DNA from: Actinoplanes subtropicus
GTDB lineage: Bacteria; Actinomycetota; Actinomycetes; Mycobacteriales; Micromonosporaceae
Assembly (NCBI RefSeq): GCF_000721705.1
Contig: NZ_JOJL01000008.1
Location: 62,001-126,000, forward strand
Length of the DNA stretch: 64,000 nucleotides
Direction: 5' to 3'
Position 1 is the first letter of the stretch; every line of letters begins with the position of its first letter. A program made the position numbers and the translations under genes. The notes beneath the pieces are model-generated. The model saw only the letters and a program-made list of their open reading frames with translations, was not told the origin of the DNA and did no database searches. Of this stretch, positions 52,916 through 64,000 are shown piece by piece.

Positions 52916-53305
52916 ATGACCTTCGAGCCGCAGACCTTCCGAGTCACCCGGGCCGACCTGGTCCGCTACGCCGGCGCCTCCGGCGACTTCAACCCGATCC
53001 ACTGGAGCGAGCGCTTCGCCAACTCGGTGGGCCTGCCCGGGGTGATCGCCCACGGCATGTTCACGATGGCCCTGGTGGGCCGCGCGGTGACCGCCTGGGC
53101 CGGCGCGGCGGACGCGGTCGTCGAGTTCAGCGTGCGCTTCTCCCGGCCGGTCCCGGTGCCGGACACCGACGAGGGCACCGAGGTCGTCGTCTCCGCCACC
53201 GTGAAGGGCGAGACCGAGGAGGGGCACACTCGGCTGGCGCTCACCGCGACGTGTCAGGGGGAGAAAGTTCTCTCCATGGCACAAGCCGTCGTACGGAAAC
53301 GGTAG
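52916..53305 (+). CDS. hadB: (3R)-hydroxyacyl-ACP dehydratase subunit HadB
   Basis: 129 residues. The hydratase-2 motif is complete: YAGASGDFNPIHWSERFANS with catalytic Asp and His, then GVIAHGMFTM. It is the active MaoC subunit that pairs with HadA. The 3-nt gap to hadA and shared direction show cotranscription. In non-mycolic actinomycetes the pair probably serves ordinary or polyketide-related fatty acyl dehydration (inference). Confidence 0.94.
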   Translation: MTFEPQTFRVTRADLVRYAGASGDFNPIHWSERFANSVGLPGVIAHGMFTMALVGRAVTAWAGAADAVVEFSVRFSRPVPVPDTDEGTEVVVSATVKGETEEGHTRLALTATCQGEKVLSMAQAVVRKR

Positions 53306-53311
53306 GGCGGG

Positions 53312-53341
53312 TTGGGCTAACGGGCGCTGTACCCGTACACT
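53312..53341 (+). promoter_or_regulatory. Promoter of tRNA-Trp
   Basis: TTGGGC, 18 nt, TACACT; the -10 ends 67 nt before the tRNA. Confidence 0.5.
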
Positions 53342-53408
53342 GGTCCGCCGTGGGGCAGTGACCCCCTGGACGCGCATGCCGCGATCCGGGGGCGGAGCCG
53401 TTCCGCAC

Positions 53409-53481
<73 letters not shown>

Positions 53482-53588
53482 CGCAACTCTCCCCGACGTG
53501 CCCGCCCGGGACTGCGGTCCGCACGACCCCCGCCCCGGAAACGGGCGCCGACGGGGGACCACCACCACGATGACGGAAGTAGGGCGCC

Positions 53589-53966
53589 ATGGCCGAGAGG
53601 AATCGACCCGGTGACGCCGGCGACCCGGCCGACGACGAGGTGTTTGACGACGCCGTCGACGACGCGGAGTCCGAGGACGATGTCGAGGACACCCCGGTCA
53701 GCCGTGGCGGCACCGCCGTCGCCGAGCGCACCAAGGGCGAGCCCAAGAAGAAGAAGGAAGCCCGTCGCACCGGCTTCTTCGGCCGCATCGGTGGTTTCTT
53801 CCGTGAGGTGGTCAGCGAGCTGCGTAAGGTCATCTGGCCGACGCGCAAGGAGCTGCTGACCTACACGACCATCGTGATCGTGTTCGTGACGATCATGACC
53901 ACGATCGTGGGCTTCCTCGACTACGGGTTCGGCAAGGCCATCTTTTGGGCCTTCGGCGGTAAGTGA
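53589..53966 (+). CDS. secE: Preprotein translocase subunit SecE
   Basis: 125 residues. A long acidic N-terminal extension (~50 residues, Asp/Glu-rich) is followed by a basic stretch (KGEPKKKKEARR), the amphipathic FGRIGGFFREVVSELRKVIW and PTRKELLTYTTIVIV, and one membrane helix. The core matches single-span actinobacterial SecE, which clamps SecY in the translocon. It lies 30 nt upstream of nusG. Confidence 0.96.
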   Translation: MAERNRPGDAGDPADDEVFDDAVDDAESEDDVEDTPVSRGGTAVAERTKGEPKKKKEARRTGFFGRIGGFFREVVSELRKVIWPTRKELLTYTTIVIVFVTIMTTIVGFLDYGFGKAIFWAFGGK

Positions 53967-53995
53967 TCAGAAGACTTAGTTGGAAGTGAGCGAGC

Positions 53996-54736
53996 GTGCC
54001 TGAGTACGACGACGAGACCGCGCAGTCCGCCGACGAGCTCTCGTCGGTGGCCACGGCGGACACCGACGAGTCGGTCGAGGCCGCGCCCAACGAGGACGAG
54101 GTGGCCGAGGCCGCCGTCGTCGTCGCCGCCGAGGATGACGACGACTTCGACCCGGTGCAGGAGCTGCGGCAGAAGCTGCGCTACGCGCCCGGTGAGTGGT
54201 ACGTGGTGCACTCCTACGCCGGCTACGAGAACAAGGTCAAGACCAACCTCGAGACCCGGATCACGAGCCTCGACATGGAGGACTTCATCTTCCAGGTCGA
54301 GGTGCCGACCCGCGAAGAGGTCGAGGTCAAGAACGGCAAGCGCCAGCAGGTCAACAACAAGGTCTTCCCGGGCTACATCCTGGTCCGGATGGATCTGACC
54401 CCCGAGTCGTACTCCTGCGTCCGGAACACGCCGGGCGTCACCGGCTTCGTGGGCGCCACCGACCGGGTCGACCGGCCGGCCCCCCTCTCGCTGGACGAGG
54501 TGCTCAAGTGGCTCGCCCCGGCCGTCGAGCAGGAGGAGAAGAAGGCCAAGCCCGAGATCAAGGTCCTCGACTTCGAGGTGGGCGACTCGGTCACGGTCAC
54601 CGACGGCGCGTTCGCCTCGCTGCCGGCCTCGATCAGTGAAATTAATGCCGACCAGCAGAAGTTGAAGGTTCTGGTCTCCATCTTCGGGCGCGAGACGCCG
54701 GTGGAGCTCAACTTCAACCAGGTCACCAAGATCTAG
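53996..54736 (+). CDS. nusG: Transcription termination/antitermination factor NusG
   Basis: 246 residues from GTG 53996. An acidic, disordered N-terminal ~60 residues, then the NGN domain ([39 protein letters not shown]) and a C-terminal KOW domain ([20 protein letters not shown]). It binds RNA polymerase and couples it to Rho or the ribosome. It is followed after only 64 nt by rplA; the usual rplK is missing in between. Confidence 0.97.
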   Translation: MPEYDDETAQSADELSSVATADTDESVEAAPNEDEVAEAAVVVAAEDDDDFDPVQELRQKLRYAPGEWYVVHSYAGYENKVKTNLETRITSLDMEDFIFQVEVPTREEVEVKNGKRQQVNNKVFPGYILVRMDLTPESYSCVRNTPGVTGFVGATDRVDRPAPLSLDEVLKWLAPAVEQEEKKAKPEIKVLDFEVGDSVTVTDGAFASLPASISEINADQQKLKVLVSIFGRETPVELNFNQVTKI

Positions 54737-54759
54737 CTTTCGTTGGAAAGCGAGTGGGA

Positions 54760-54774
54760 GGGGCACCGTGCCCC
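54760..54774 (+). promoter_or_regulatory. Hairpin in the rplA leader
   Basis: GGGGCACCGTGCCCC can form a tight hairpin 26 nt before the rplA ATG. In many bacteria L1 represses the L11-L1 operon by binding its leader; this hairpin may be part of such a site, which normally precedes rplK. Inference from position. Confidence 0.35.
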
Positions 54775-54800
54775 GCCATCAACCACAGGAGTAAGAGAAC

Positions 54801-55508
54801 ATGCAGCGCAGCAAGGGCTACCGCAAGGCGGCCGAGCAGATCGACCACACCAAGCTGTACGAGCCGGCCGACGCCATCAAGCTGGCCAAGGAGACGAGCC
54901 CGACCAAGTTCGACGCCACCGTCGAGGTCGCGATGCGCCTCGGCGTCGACCCCCGCAAGGCCGACCAGATGGTCCGCGGCACGGTCAACCTGCCGCACGG
55001 CACCGGCAAGACGGCCCGCGTGATCGTCTTCGCCCAGGGCGCCAAGGCCGAGGAGGCCGTGGCGGCCGGCGCCGACGAGGTCGGCACCGACGAACTCGTC
55101 GCCCGCATCCAGGGCGGCTGGCTGGAGTTCGATGCCGCGATCGCGACCCCCGACCAGATGGCCAAGATCGGCCGGATCGCCCGTATCCTCGGCCCCCGTG
55201 GCCTGATGCCGAACCCGAAGACCGGCACGGTCACCATGGACGTGACCAAGGCGGTCAACGAGATCAAGGGCGGCAAGATCACCTTCCGGGTGGACAAGCA
55301 CTCGAACCTGCACCTGATCATCGGCAAGGCGTCCTTCTCCGAGGACCAGCTGATCGACAACTACGCGGCCGTCCTCGACGAGGTCCTCCGCGTCAAGCCG
55401 TCGGCGGCCAAGGGCAAGTACCTCAAGAAGGTCACCGTCACCACCACCATGGGTCCCGGCGTGCCGGTCGACCCGAACGTGATCAAGGGCCTCAAGGCCG
55501 AGGCCTGA
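54801..55508 (+). CDS. rplA: 50S ribosomal protein L1
   Basis: 235 residues from ATG 54801, after AGGAG. The L1 signature [22 protein letters not shown] is intact, as are [20 protein letters not shown] and [10 protein letters not shown]1 builds the L1 stalk and represses its own operon. It normally follows rplK. Here the start of rplA is complete and nusG is complete, so only rplK is missing. A strong terminator follows. Confidence 0.97.
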   Translation: MQRSKGYRKAAEQIDHTKLYEPADAIKLAKETSPTKFDATVEVAMRLGVDPRKADQMVRGTVNLPHGTGKTARVIVFAQGAKAEEAVAAGADEVGTDELVARIQGGWLEFDAAIATPDQMAKIGRIARILGPRGLMPNPKTGTVTMDVTKAVNEIKGGKITFRVDKHSNLHLIIGKASFSEDQLIDNYAAVLDEVLRVKPSAAKGKYLKKVTVTTTMGPGVPVDPNVIKGLKAEA

Positions 55509-55526
55509 TCGAGCTGGATCGTTACG

Positions 55527-55560
55527 GAAGGCCCCCGGGGACATCCCGGGGGCCTTCTTT
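55527..55560 (+). terminator. Rho-independent terminator after rplA
   Basis: GAAGGCCCCCGGG and CCCGGGGGCCTTC form a perfect 13-bp stem around GACAT, followed by TTTGT. It ends the secE-nusG-rplA unit. Confidence 0.9.
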
Positions 55561-55577
55561 GTGGCAGGCTTGCGGCC

Positions 55578-56306
55578 GTGCGTTTCGAGCAGGTGTGGTT
55601 CCGGTACGCCCGGCGGGCCGACTGGACGCTGCGCGAGGTGGCGGCGACGGTCGAGCCCGGCTCCACGGTCGTGATCCTGGGCCGCAACGGCGCCGGCAAG
55701 TCCACCCTGCTCCAGCTCGCCGCGGGCGTGCTGCGCCCGGGCCGGGGCGCCATCCGGGGCCGGCCGGCCATCGTCGGCTGGGTGCCCGAGCGTTTCCCCG
55801 CCGACCAGCCGTTCACCGCCGGTGACTACCTGCGCCGGATGGCCCAGCTGCGCGGCGCCCCCGAGACGGCCGTCGGCCAGTGGATCGAGCGCCTGCTGCT
55901 GACCGAGCACGCCGGCACCCGCCTCACCGACCTCTCCAAGGGCACCGCGCAGAAGGTGGGGCTCGCGCAAGCCCTCCTCGTACCGCCGGGATTGCTTGTC
56001 CTCGACGAGCCGTGGGAGGGCCTGGACTCGGTCGCCCGCACGCTGATCCCCGACATCGTCGCCGAGGTGACCGCGGCCGGCGGCATGGTGCTGGTCAGCG
56101 ACCACCGCGGCGAGATCACCGCGCTGCCCGGCGCGCGGCACTGGACGGTCGCCGACGGCACCCTGCACGCCACCTCGGCCCCGCCGGCGGCGCCCACTGA
56201 GGAGGACGAGGTGATCGTGGAAGTCGCGGTCCGCCGCTCCGAGGCCGACCAGGCGGTGGTCGCGCTGCGCGCATCCGGTCACCGTGTCTTGGGCGTACGA
56301 GGATGA
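55578..56306 (+). CDS. ABC transporter ATP-binding protein
   Basis: 242 residues from GTG 55578. Walker A GRNGAGKST (residues 35-43), a shortened signature LSKGTAQKVGLAQ, Walker B LLVLDEPWEGLD and the switch His in VLVSDHRGE. Compact ATPase of the ABC-2 type. It is inserted between rplA and rplJ with a membrane partner, unrelated to ribosome genes. The substrate is unknown. Confidence 0.9.
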   Translation: MRFEQVWFRYARRADWTLREVAATVEPGSTVVILGRNGAGKSTLLQLAAGVLRPGRGAIRGRPAIVGWVPERFPADQPFTAGDYLRRMAQLRGAPETAVGQWIERLLLTEHAGTRLTDLSKGTAQKVGLAQALLVPPGLLVLDEPWEGLDSVARTLIPDIVAEVTAAGGMVLVSDHRGEITALPGARHWTVADGTLHATSAPPAAPTEEDEVIVEVAVRRSEADQAVVALRASGHRVLGVRG

Positions 56307-56983
56307 GGCCGCTGGTGGCAATGCGGATCGCCGGTTTCGTGCGCGGCGGCCGAGCGCTGGCTCCCCTGATCGCCGTGCTGGTCGAACTGGGCATCATCTA
56401 CGGCGGCGGCGCGTCCCCGGCCGCCGTCGCGTATGGCTATTCCGCCGCCGCGCTCTTCCCGGTCATCGCCTGGCTCACCAAGCTGCTGCTGGACGCCGAG
56501 CCCGACGTGCAGCGCCGCCTGGCCCGCCTCTCCATCGGCCCCACCCGGGAGGCCACCGCGGGCGTCCTGGCCGCCCTGGTGCTGTCCCTGGCCGTCTGTG
56601 TGGCCGCGATGGCCGCCCCCTGGCTGTTCAACGGCATCGACACCCGCGTGAATCTCGGCGCCGGCCTCGCCCTCGGCGTCCTGGCCCACCTGCTGGCCGT
56701 CCCGGCCGCGATCGCCGTCGGCGCCCTGGCCAGCCGGGCCGTCACGGGCAGCATCCGGCTGGGCGTGACGGTCCTGGTGGTGTCCGCGGTGCTGGTGGTG
56801 GTGCTGGGGCTGAGCGGCTCGATCGCACCCTGGCTGGTGCCCCCGGTGATGGCCACCGCCCGCGCCCTGAACGGCAAGTACCTGCCGACCGCCGACCGCC
56901 TCGCCTTCCTGACCGGCTGGGCAGCGCTGTGGTGCGCCGCCGCCTTCACCGGTTACGGCTGGCTACGCCGCGCCCGCTCCTGA
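56303..56983 (+). CDS. Hydrophobic partner of the ABC ATPase (putative permease)
   Basis: 226 residues; the ATG overlaps the ATPase stop. About six membrane helices: LAPLIAVLVELGIIYGGG, AYGYSAAALFPVIAWLTKLL, VLAALVLSLAVCVAAMAAP, LGVLAHLLAVPAAIAVGAL, LVVSAVLVVVLGLSG and WAALWCAAAFTGYG. No named family is recognised, but size and position make it the membrane subunit. An array of long repeats starts right after its stop. Confidence 0.8.
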   Translation: MRPLVAMRIAGFVRGGRALAPLIAVLVELGIIYGGGASPAAVAYGYSAAALFPVIAWLTKLLLDAEPDVQRRLARLSIGPTREATAGVLAALVLSLAVCVAAMAAPWLFNGIDTRVNLGAGLALGVLAHLLAVPAAIAVGALASRAVTGSIRLGVTVLVVSAVLVVVLGLSGSIAPWLVPPVMATARALNGKYLPTADRLAFLTGWAALWCAAAFTGYGWLRRARS

Positions 56984-57012
56984 CCCCTGTCCGCCCTGTG
57001 CACAACGACCCG

Positions 57013-57447
57013 AAACTGTCGCACCCACCTGTTCGTCTTGGCCCCACCCAGTGCCGGGGCGGGGGCGGCTCGCGGCCCGGCAGTCTGTCCGAGCGCGCGA
57101 ACTCTCCAAGGTCGAGTCCCGCGGCGCCGAGAGTGCGGTGCTTGCGTGCGGGGACGCGCGAACTCCCCCAAGGTCGAGTCCCGCGGCGCCGAGAGTGCGG
57201 CGCTTGCGTGCGGGGTGAGCGCGAACTCTCCACGATCGCGAAACGCGAGTACGAGAGTGGAGCGCCGGCGTTCGGAGCGCACGCGAAACCTCCAAGGTTG
57301 GGGCTCCTGGTGGGGCGTGCGGGAGAGTGGGAGGCGCGGGTGTTGGCGGTGCTTGGGGAGCGTGTGGACGACGGGGCGAAAATGTCAGAGGCGCCTGCTT
57401 GACTTGGCCCCACCCAGTGCCGGGGCGGGGGGCGGATTGTGGCCGGC
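57013..57447. repeat. Pair of ~65-bp direct repeats bracketing a tandem array upstream of rplJ
   Basis: Copies at about 57013-57081 and 57379-57447. A 28-nt core starting CTTGGCCCCACCCAGTG is identical (57037 onward and 57403 onward) and the flanks are partly conserved. Between them lies the 62-bp array. The layout looks like a duplicated or transposed intergenic block. No protein-coding potential is credible. The 763-nt gap between the ABC gene and rplJ otherwise holds only the rplJ promoter and leader. Confidence 0.8.
57095..57342. repeat. About four tandem ~62-bp hairpin-forming repeats
   Basis: Units begin GCGCGAAC at 57095, 57156 and 57219, with a diverged copy from about 57281. Units 1 and 2 are nearly identical. 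Each of the first three contains an ACTCTC-like and a GAGAGT segment about 22-28 nt apart that can pair, though the sequence between them changes. Function unknown. Confidence 0.8.
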
Positions 57448-57482
57448 GGCTGATGATCACGGGCGTTGCGGGAGGGGCCGAT

Positions 57483-57511
57483 TTGGCGGCGGCGGCGGCA
57501 CCGCGTACTCT
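57483..57511 (+). promoter_or_regulatory. Promoter of rplJ-rplL
   Basis: TTGGCG, 17 nt, TACTCT. The transcript would start near 57518 and carry a ~230-nt leader. It gives rplJL a promoter independent of rplA. Confidence 0.65.
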
Positions 57512-57530
57512 TTCTTCTCGGAGTTCCACC

Positions 57531-57690
57531 CATAGACCGCTGGTCGCCGCGCCGACGTCGGAAACGACGGAGGTCGCGGTCGAAGGTCCCGCATGATGCG
57601 GGCGGCCCGCGCAGGGGAGAACGGTTCGTGAGCAGGCTTTCCTAGCGACAGCCGTGCGCCTCGCCCCGTGCCCTTGCGCCGGGGCGTTTC
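57531..57690 (+). ncRNA. Ribosomal protein L10 leader
   Basis: The structured leader between the rplJ promoter and gene begins with AGACCGCTGGTC, typical of actinobacterial L10 leaders. A terminator-like hairpin lies at its end: CGCCCCG (57662-57668) with CGGGGCG (57680-57686) followed by TTTCTC. L10(L12)4 binding is known to control such operons. Boundaries are approximate. Confidence 0.55.
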
Positions 57691-57746
57691 TCATCTGTGG
57701 TTCCTTCTCCCCGACCAGTGGCTTTGAGCACTGAGAGAGGAGGGAC

Positions 57747-58292
57747 ATGGCGGACAAGCCGGTCCGGGCCGACAAGGCCAGCGCCGTTGCCGAGCTCACC
57801 GACAACTTCCGTGGTTCGACGGCCACCGTGTTGACCGAGTACCGCGGCCTTACGGTCAAGCAGATCACCGAGCTGCGGCGTTCGCTCGGCAAGGAGACCA
57901 AGTACTCCGTGTCGAAGAACACGCTCGCGAAGCGGGCGGCGACCGACGCGGGCATCGAGGGCCTCGACGAGCTGTTCACCGGTCCTACCGCGCTCGCCTT
58001 CATTTCCGGCGACCCGGTCGAGGCGGCCAAGAGTCTTCGGGCCTTCGCCAAGGCCAACCCCGTCCTGATCATCAAGGGCGGTGTCTTCGAGGGCAGGGCG
58101 ATCACGGCCGACGAGGTCAACAAGATCGCCGACCTCGAGTCTCGTGAGGTTCTGCTGGCCAAGCTGGCCGGCGCCATGAAGGGCAACCTGACCAAGGCGG
58201 CCGGCCTGTTCCAGGCCCCGCTGTCGCAGGTGGCGCGCCTCGCGGCCGCCCTGCAGGAGAAGCGCGAGAAGGACGGTTCCGCGGAGGCCTGA
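57747..58292 (+). CDS. rplJ: 50S ribosomal protein L10
   Basis: 181 residues from ATG 57747, after AGGAGG. L10 pattern: [51 protein letters not shown] and the C-terminal helix that binds L7/L12 dimers. It forms the stalk base together with L11 in most ribosomes; the absence of rplK at this locus is therefore relevant to it. Confidence 0.97.
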   Translation: MADKPVRADKASAVAELTDNFRGSTATVLTEYRGLTVKQITELRRSLGKETKYSVSKNTLAKRAATDAGIEGLDELFTGPTALAFISGDPVEAAKSLRAFAKANPVLIIKGGVFEGRAITADEVNKIADLESREVLLAKLAGAMKGNLTKAAGLFQAPLSQVARLAAALQEKREKDGSAEA

Positions 58293-58347
58293 GCCGCGCG
58301 GGACCCAGCACGACATTCACCACAAAAGCTAGGAAAGGTTGCCTAAC

Positions 58348-58734
58348 ATGGCGAAGCTCAGCACCGACGAGCTGCTCGACGCGTTCAAGGAGATGACGCT
58401 GATCGAGCTGTCCGAGTTCGTGAAGCAGTTCGAGGAGACCTTCGAGGTCACCGCGGCTGCCCCCGTCGCCATCGCGGCCCAGGGTGGCGGCGCCGCCCCG
58501 GCCGCTCCGGTCGAGGAGGAGAAGGACTCGTTCGACGTCGTCCTCGAGAACGACGGTGGCAAGAAGATCCAGGTCATCAAGGTCGTGCGTGAGCTGACCG
58601 GCCTGGGCCTCAAGGAGGCCAAGGACGCCGTCGAGGCCGCCCCCAAGGCGATCCTCGAGGGTGTCAACAAGGAGAAGGCGGACGCCGCCAAGGCCAAGCT
58701 CGAGGGTGAGGGCGCCAAGGTCACCCTCAAGTGA
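58348..58734 (+). CDS. rplL: 50S ribosomal protein L7/L12
   Basis: 128 residues from ATG 58348. N-terminal dimerisation helix ([20 protein letters not shown]), an Ala/Pro hinge ([18 protein letters not shown]) and the C-terminal factor-binding domain ([35 protein letters not shown]). It recruits translation factors. It is cotranscribed with rplJ and ends at a strong terminator. Confidence 0.97.
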   Translation: MAKLSTDELLDAFKEMTLIELSEFVKQFEETFEVTAAAPVAIAAQGGGAAPAAPVEEEKDSFDVVLENDGGKKIQVIKVVRELTGLGLKEAKDAVEAAPKAILEGVNKEKADAAKAKLEGEGAKVTLK

Positions 58735-58759
58735 TCTAACGCTCCACAGCTTTCCCTTG

Positions 58760-58800
58760 CGGATGGCGGGGACCCGTGGCGGGTCCCCGCCATCCGTGTT
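58760..58800 (+). terminator. Rho-independent terminator after rplL
   Basis: A perfect 17-bp stem (58760-58776 with 58780-58796) around TGG, followed by TGTTTT. It separates rplJL from rpoBC. Confidence 0.92.
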
Positions 58801-59176
58801 TTGGGGGACGTTGTCCCAGCTAGCGGCGTTGCGCGCGGCTGTCGGGCTCCCGACCGGCAAAGTCGGTTTAATCGGGCAATCGCTGGAGTATGGTCGCTAG
58901 GACGCGCCCGCCGGGAGGCGGCGCGAGTCCGACCCGCGGCGCAGGCCTTGACTGAGTGTCCACTGACAGGCACGCTGACATCAGCAAGTTCTCCGCGCTT
59001 GCGACAGCCGCCCTGCGGGTGGCCCGCGATTTTGGATGACAGAGTTGCCGGGTCATTTGCAGACGGCACCCGAGGGAGTTGCCGCGTTCGAGCGGCCCCA
59101 CGCAGAGGCCCTGGCCATGGAGGCGCAGGTCAGAGGCAGTGGGGACACGTTCCGCAGGCTGCCCTCTGGTGTGGGC

Positions 59177-59205
59177 TGGACAGCGGTTAGCCGAGCGGCT
59201 ACACT
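59177..59205 (+). promoter_or_regulatory. Main promoter of rpoBC
   Basis: TGGACA, 17 nt, TACACT; the start would be near 59212, giving a ~150-nt leader. TTGACT at 58948-58953 with CACGCT 17 nt later is a weaker second candidate. The rest of the 560-nt region from 58804 to the rpoB start shows nothing else I can name. Confidence 0.7.
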
Positions 59206-59363
59206 GCTAGTTTGCGCTGCCTTCTGCCTTGAGCCCTGCCGGGACATCCATCCGGATGACTTCCTGGGGGCTCGTTGTAATGCCTACAAACGAGGGCAAC
59301 GCAAACAGTTGCATACCGCAGCTGCAGCCGCATCAGCAGCACCGGTCCTCGGAAGGACGCATC

Positions 59364-62804
<3,441 letters not shown>

Positions 62805-62809
62805 CGGAT

Positions 62810-62837
62810 GGCGGCCCCTTCCCCGGAAGGGGCCGCC
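62810..62837 (+). other. Hairpin in the rpoB-rpoC intergenic region
   Basis: GGCGGCCCCTTCC and GGAAGGGGCCGCC form a perfect 13-bp stem with only CC between, six bases after the rpoB stop. No U-tract follows. It may be an RNA processing or partial attenuation site, since rpoC has no promoter of its own that I can see. Confidence 0.6.
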
Positions 62838-62887
62838 GCCGCCGGCCTTGAATTCATCCGAGCAATGAAACACGAGGGATAGTCCAA

Positions 62888-64000
62888 GTGCTCGACGTCA
62901 ACTTCTTCGACGAGTTGCGTATCGGCCTGGCGACCGCCGACGACATCCGGCAGTGGTCGCACGGCGAGGTCAAGAAGCCCGAGACGATCAACTACCGCAC
63001 CCTCAAGCCCGAGAAGGACGGACTCTTCTGCGAGAAGATCTTCGGTCCGCAGCGGGACTGGGAGTGCTACTGCGGCAAGTACAAGCGGGTCCGGTTCAAG
63101 GGCATCATCTGTGAGCGCTGCGGCGTCGAGGTGACCCGGTCCAAGGTCCGCCGTGAGCGCATGGGCCACATCGAGCTGGCCGCGTCGGTCACGCACATCT
63201 GGTACTTCAAGGGTGTGCCGAGCCGGCTGGGCTACCTGCTCGACCTGGCTCCGAAAGACCTCGAGAAGATCATTTACTTCGCTTCGTACGTGATCACGAG
63301 CGTCGACGCCGAGGCGCGGCACCGCGACATGTCCACGATCGAGAACGAGATCTTCGCCGAGAAGCGCCAGTCCGAGAACGGGCGCGACTCGGAGATCGAG
63401 AAGCGCGCCGCGAAGCTGGAGCAGGACCTCGCCGAGCTCGAGGCCGAGGGGGCCAAGGCGGACGTGCGCCGCAAGGTCAAGGAGGCCGGCGAGCGAGAGA
63501 TGCGCCAGATCCGCGACAAGGCGCAGCGCGAGATCGACCGCCTCGACGAGGTGCTCGACACCTTCCGCAAGCTCGACTCCAAGCAGCTGGTCACCGACGA
63601 GCTGCTCTACCGCGAGCTGCGGGACCGCTTCGGTGAGTACTTCACCGGCGGCATGGGCGCCGAGGCGATCAAGGCGCTGCTCGAGAACATGGACCTGGAC
63701 GCCGAGGCCGAGAACCTGCGGGAGATCATCCGCAGCGGCAAGGGCCAGCGGAAGATCCGTGCGCTCAAGCGGCTCAAGGTCGTCGCCGCGTTCCTGAACA
63801 CCCGGAACTCGCCGCTCGGCATGGTGCTCGACTGCGTCCCGGTCATCCCGCCGGACCTGCGCCCGATGGTGCAGCTCGACGGTGGCCGCTTCGCGACCAG
63901 CGACCTGAACGACCTGTACCGCCGGGTCATCAACCGCAACAACCGGCTCAAGCGCCTGATCGACCTGGGCGCGCCCGAGATCATCGTCAACAACGAGAAG
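62888..64000 (+). CDS. rpoC: DNA-directed RNA polymerase subunit beta' (3' partial)
   Basis: GTG 62888 follows GAGGGA. The first 371 codons are visible, and the frame is open to the window end. [21 protein letters not shown] is the actinobacterial N-terminus, then [22 protein letters not shown], the zinc site CYCGKYKR with ICERCGVEV, and [19 protein letters not shown] coiled insert (residues ~165-240, Glu/Lys/Arg-rich) is typical for actinobacteria. Catalytic NADFDGD lies beyond the window. Confidence 0.98.
   Translation, partial: MLDVNFFDELRIGLATADDIRQWSHGEVKKPETINYRTLKPEKDGLFCEKIFGPQRDWECYCGKYKRVRFKGIICERCGVEVTRSKVRRERMGHIELAASVTHIWYFKGVPSRLGYLLDLAPKDLEKIIYFASYVITSVDAEARHRDMSTIENEIFAEKRQSENGRDSEIEKRAAKLEQDLAELEAEGAKADVRRKVKEAGEREMRQIRDKAQREIDRLDEVLDTFRKLDSKQLVTDELLYRELRDRFGEYFTGGMGAEAIKALLENMDLDAEAENLREIIRSGKGQRKIRALKRLKVVAAFLNTRNSPLGMVLDCVPVIPPDLRPMVQLDGGRFATSDLNDLYRRVINRNNRLKRLIDLGAPEIIVNNEK

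Noticed and set aside
56984..57420. Minus-strand coding sequence across the 62-bp repeats
   Set aside because: The frame is Arg/Pro/Ser filler produced by repeats, with no start signal or conserved features.

Overview
This 64 kb window has very high GC, mycothiol-era actinobacterial gene families (DUF3107, DUF1707, DUF3152, HadA/HadB next to rpmG, TTG-started rpoB) and many GTG/TTG starts. It reads as the chromosome of an actinomycete, most likely a Micromonosporaceae member (Actinoplanes/Micromonospora-like). That placement is inference from gene families and synteny, not from a database search.

Layout. 1-6.1 kb: 3' part of a RecQ-type helicase fused to a phosphoribosyltransferase-like tail, a DinB-like protein, and a CsoR/CopZ copper cluster ending in a His/Met-containing membrane protein. 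6.2-10.3 kb: a heme oxygenase-like protein that lacks the usual proximal His, a DEAD-box RNA helicase with a repeat tail, DUF3107 and a TetR regulator. 10.4-16.7 kb: a 720-residue Pro-rich protein of unknown function overlapping an alpha/beta hydrolase, then DUF3152, MoeZ and an alpha-toroid terpenoid-cyclase-like protein. 16.7-17.1 kb: a ~336-bp near-palindromic element. 17.1-26.9 kb: proBA, an alkyltransferase-like protein, a methyltransferase, a TetR/epimerase pair (the epimerase is frameshifted), a gamma-glutamyltransferase-like protein, a GPH transporter and a PLP decarboxylase/lyase.

26.9-36.6 kb: a partial complex I locus, nuoB-C-H-(antisense Uma2)-I-J-K-L-M-N, with no nuoA, D, E, F or G in the window. 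36.7-40.5 kb: a histidine kinase/response regulator pair followed by an ABC transporter. Both units carry the same 6-6-6 inverted repeat at nearly the same distance from their start codons, which suggests one regulon. 40.5-51.9 kb: accessory enzymes, HtpX, YajQ, tRNA-Tyr, a sulfurtransferase, and a GGDEF-EAL protein preceded by an unlisted 48-residue secreted peptide gene.

51.9-64 kb is the conserved information-processing core: tRNA-Thr, tRNA-Met, rpmG, hadA, hadB, tRNA-Trp, secE, nusG, rplA, an ABC pair, rplJ, rplL, rpoB and partial rpoC. rplK (L11), normally between nusG and rplA, is absent: only 64 nt separate the two genes.

Several start codons sit exactly 6-8 nt after a TAnnnT hexamer, so leaderless transcripts are probably common here. 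Short tandem arrays with units of 15 to 62 bp recur throughout the window.
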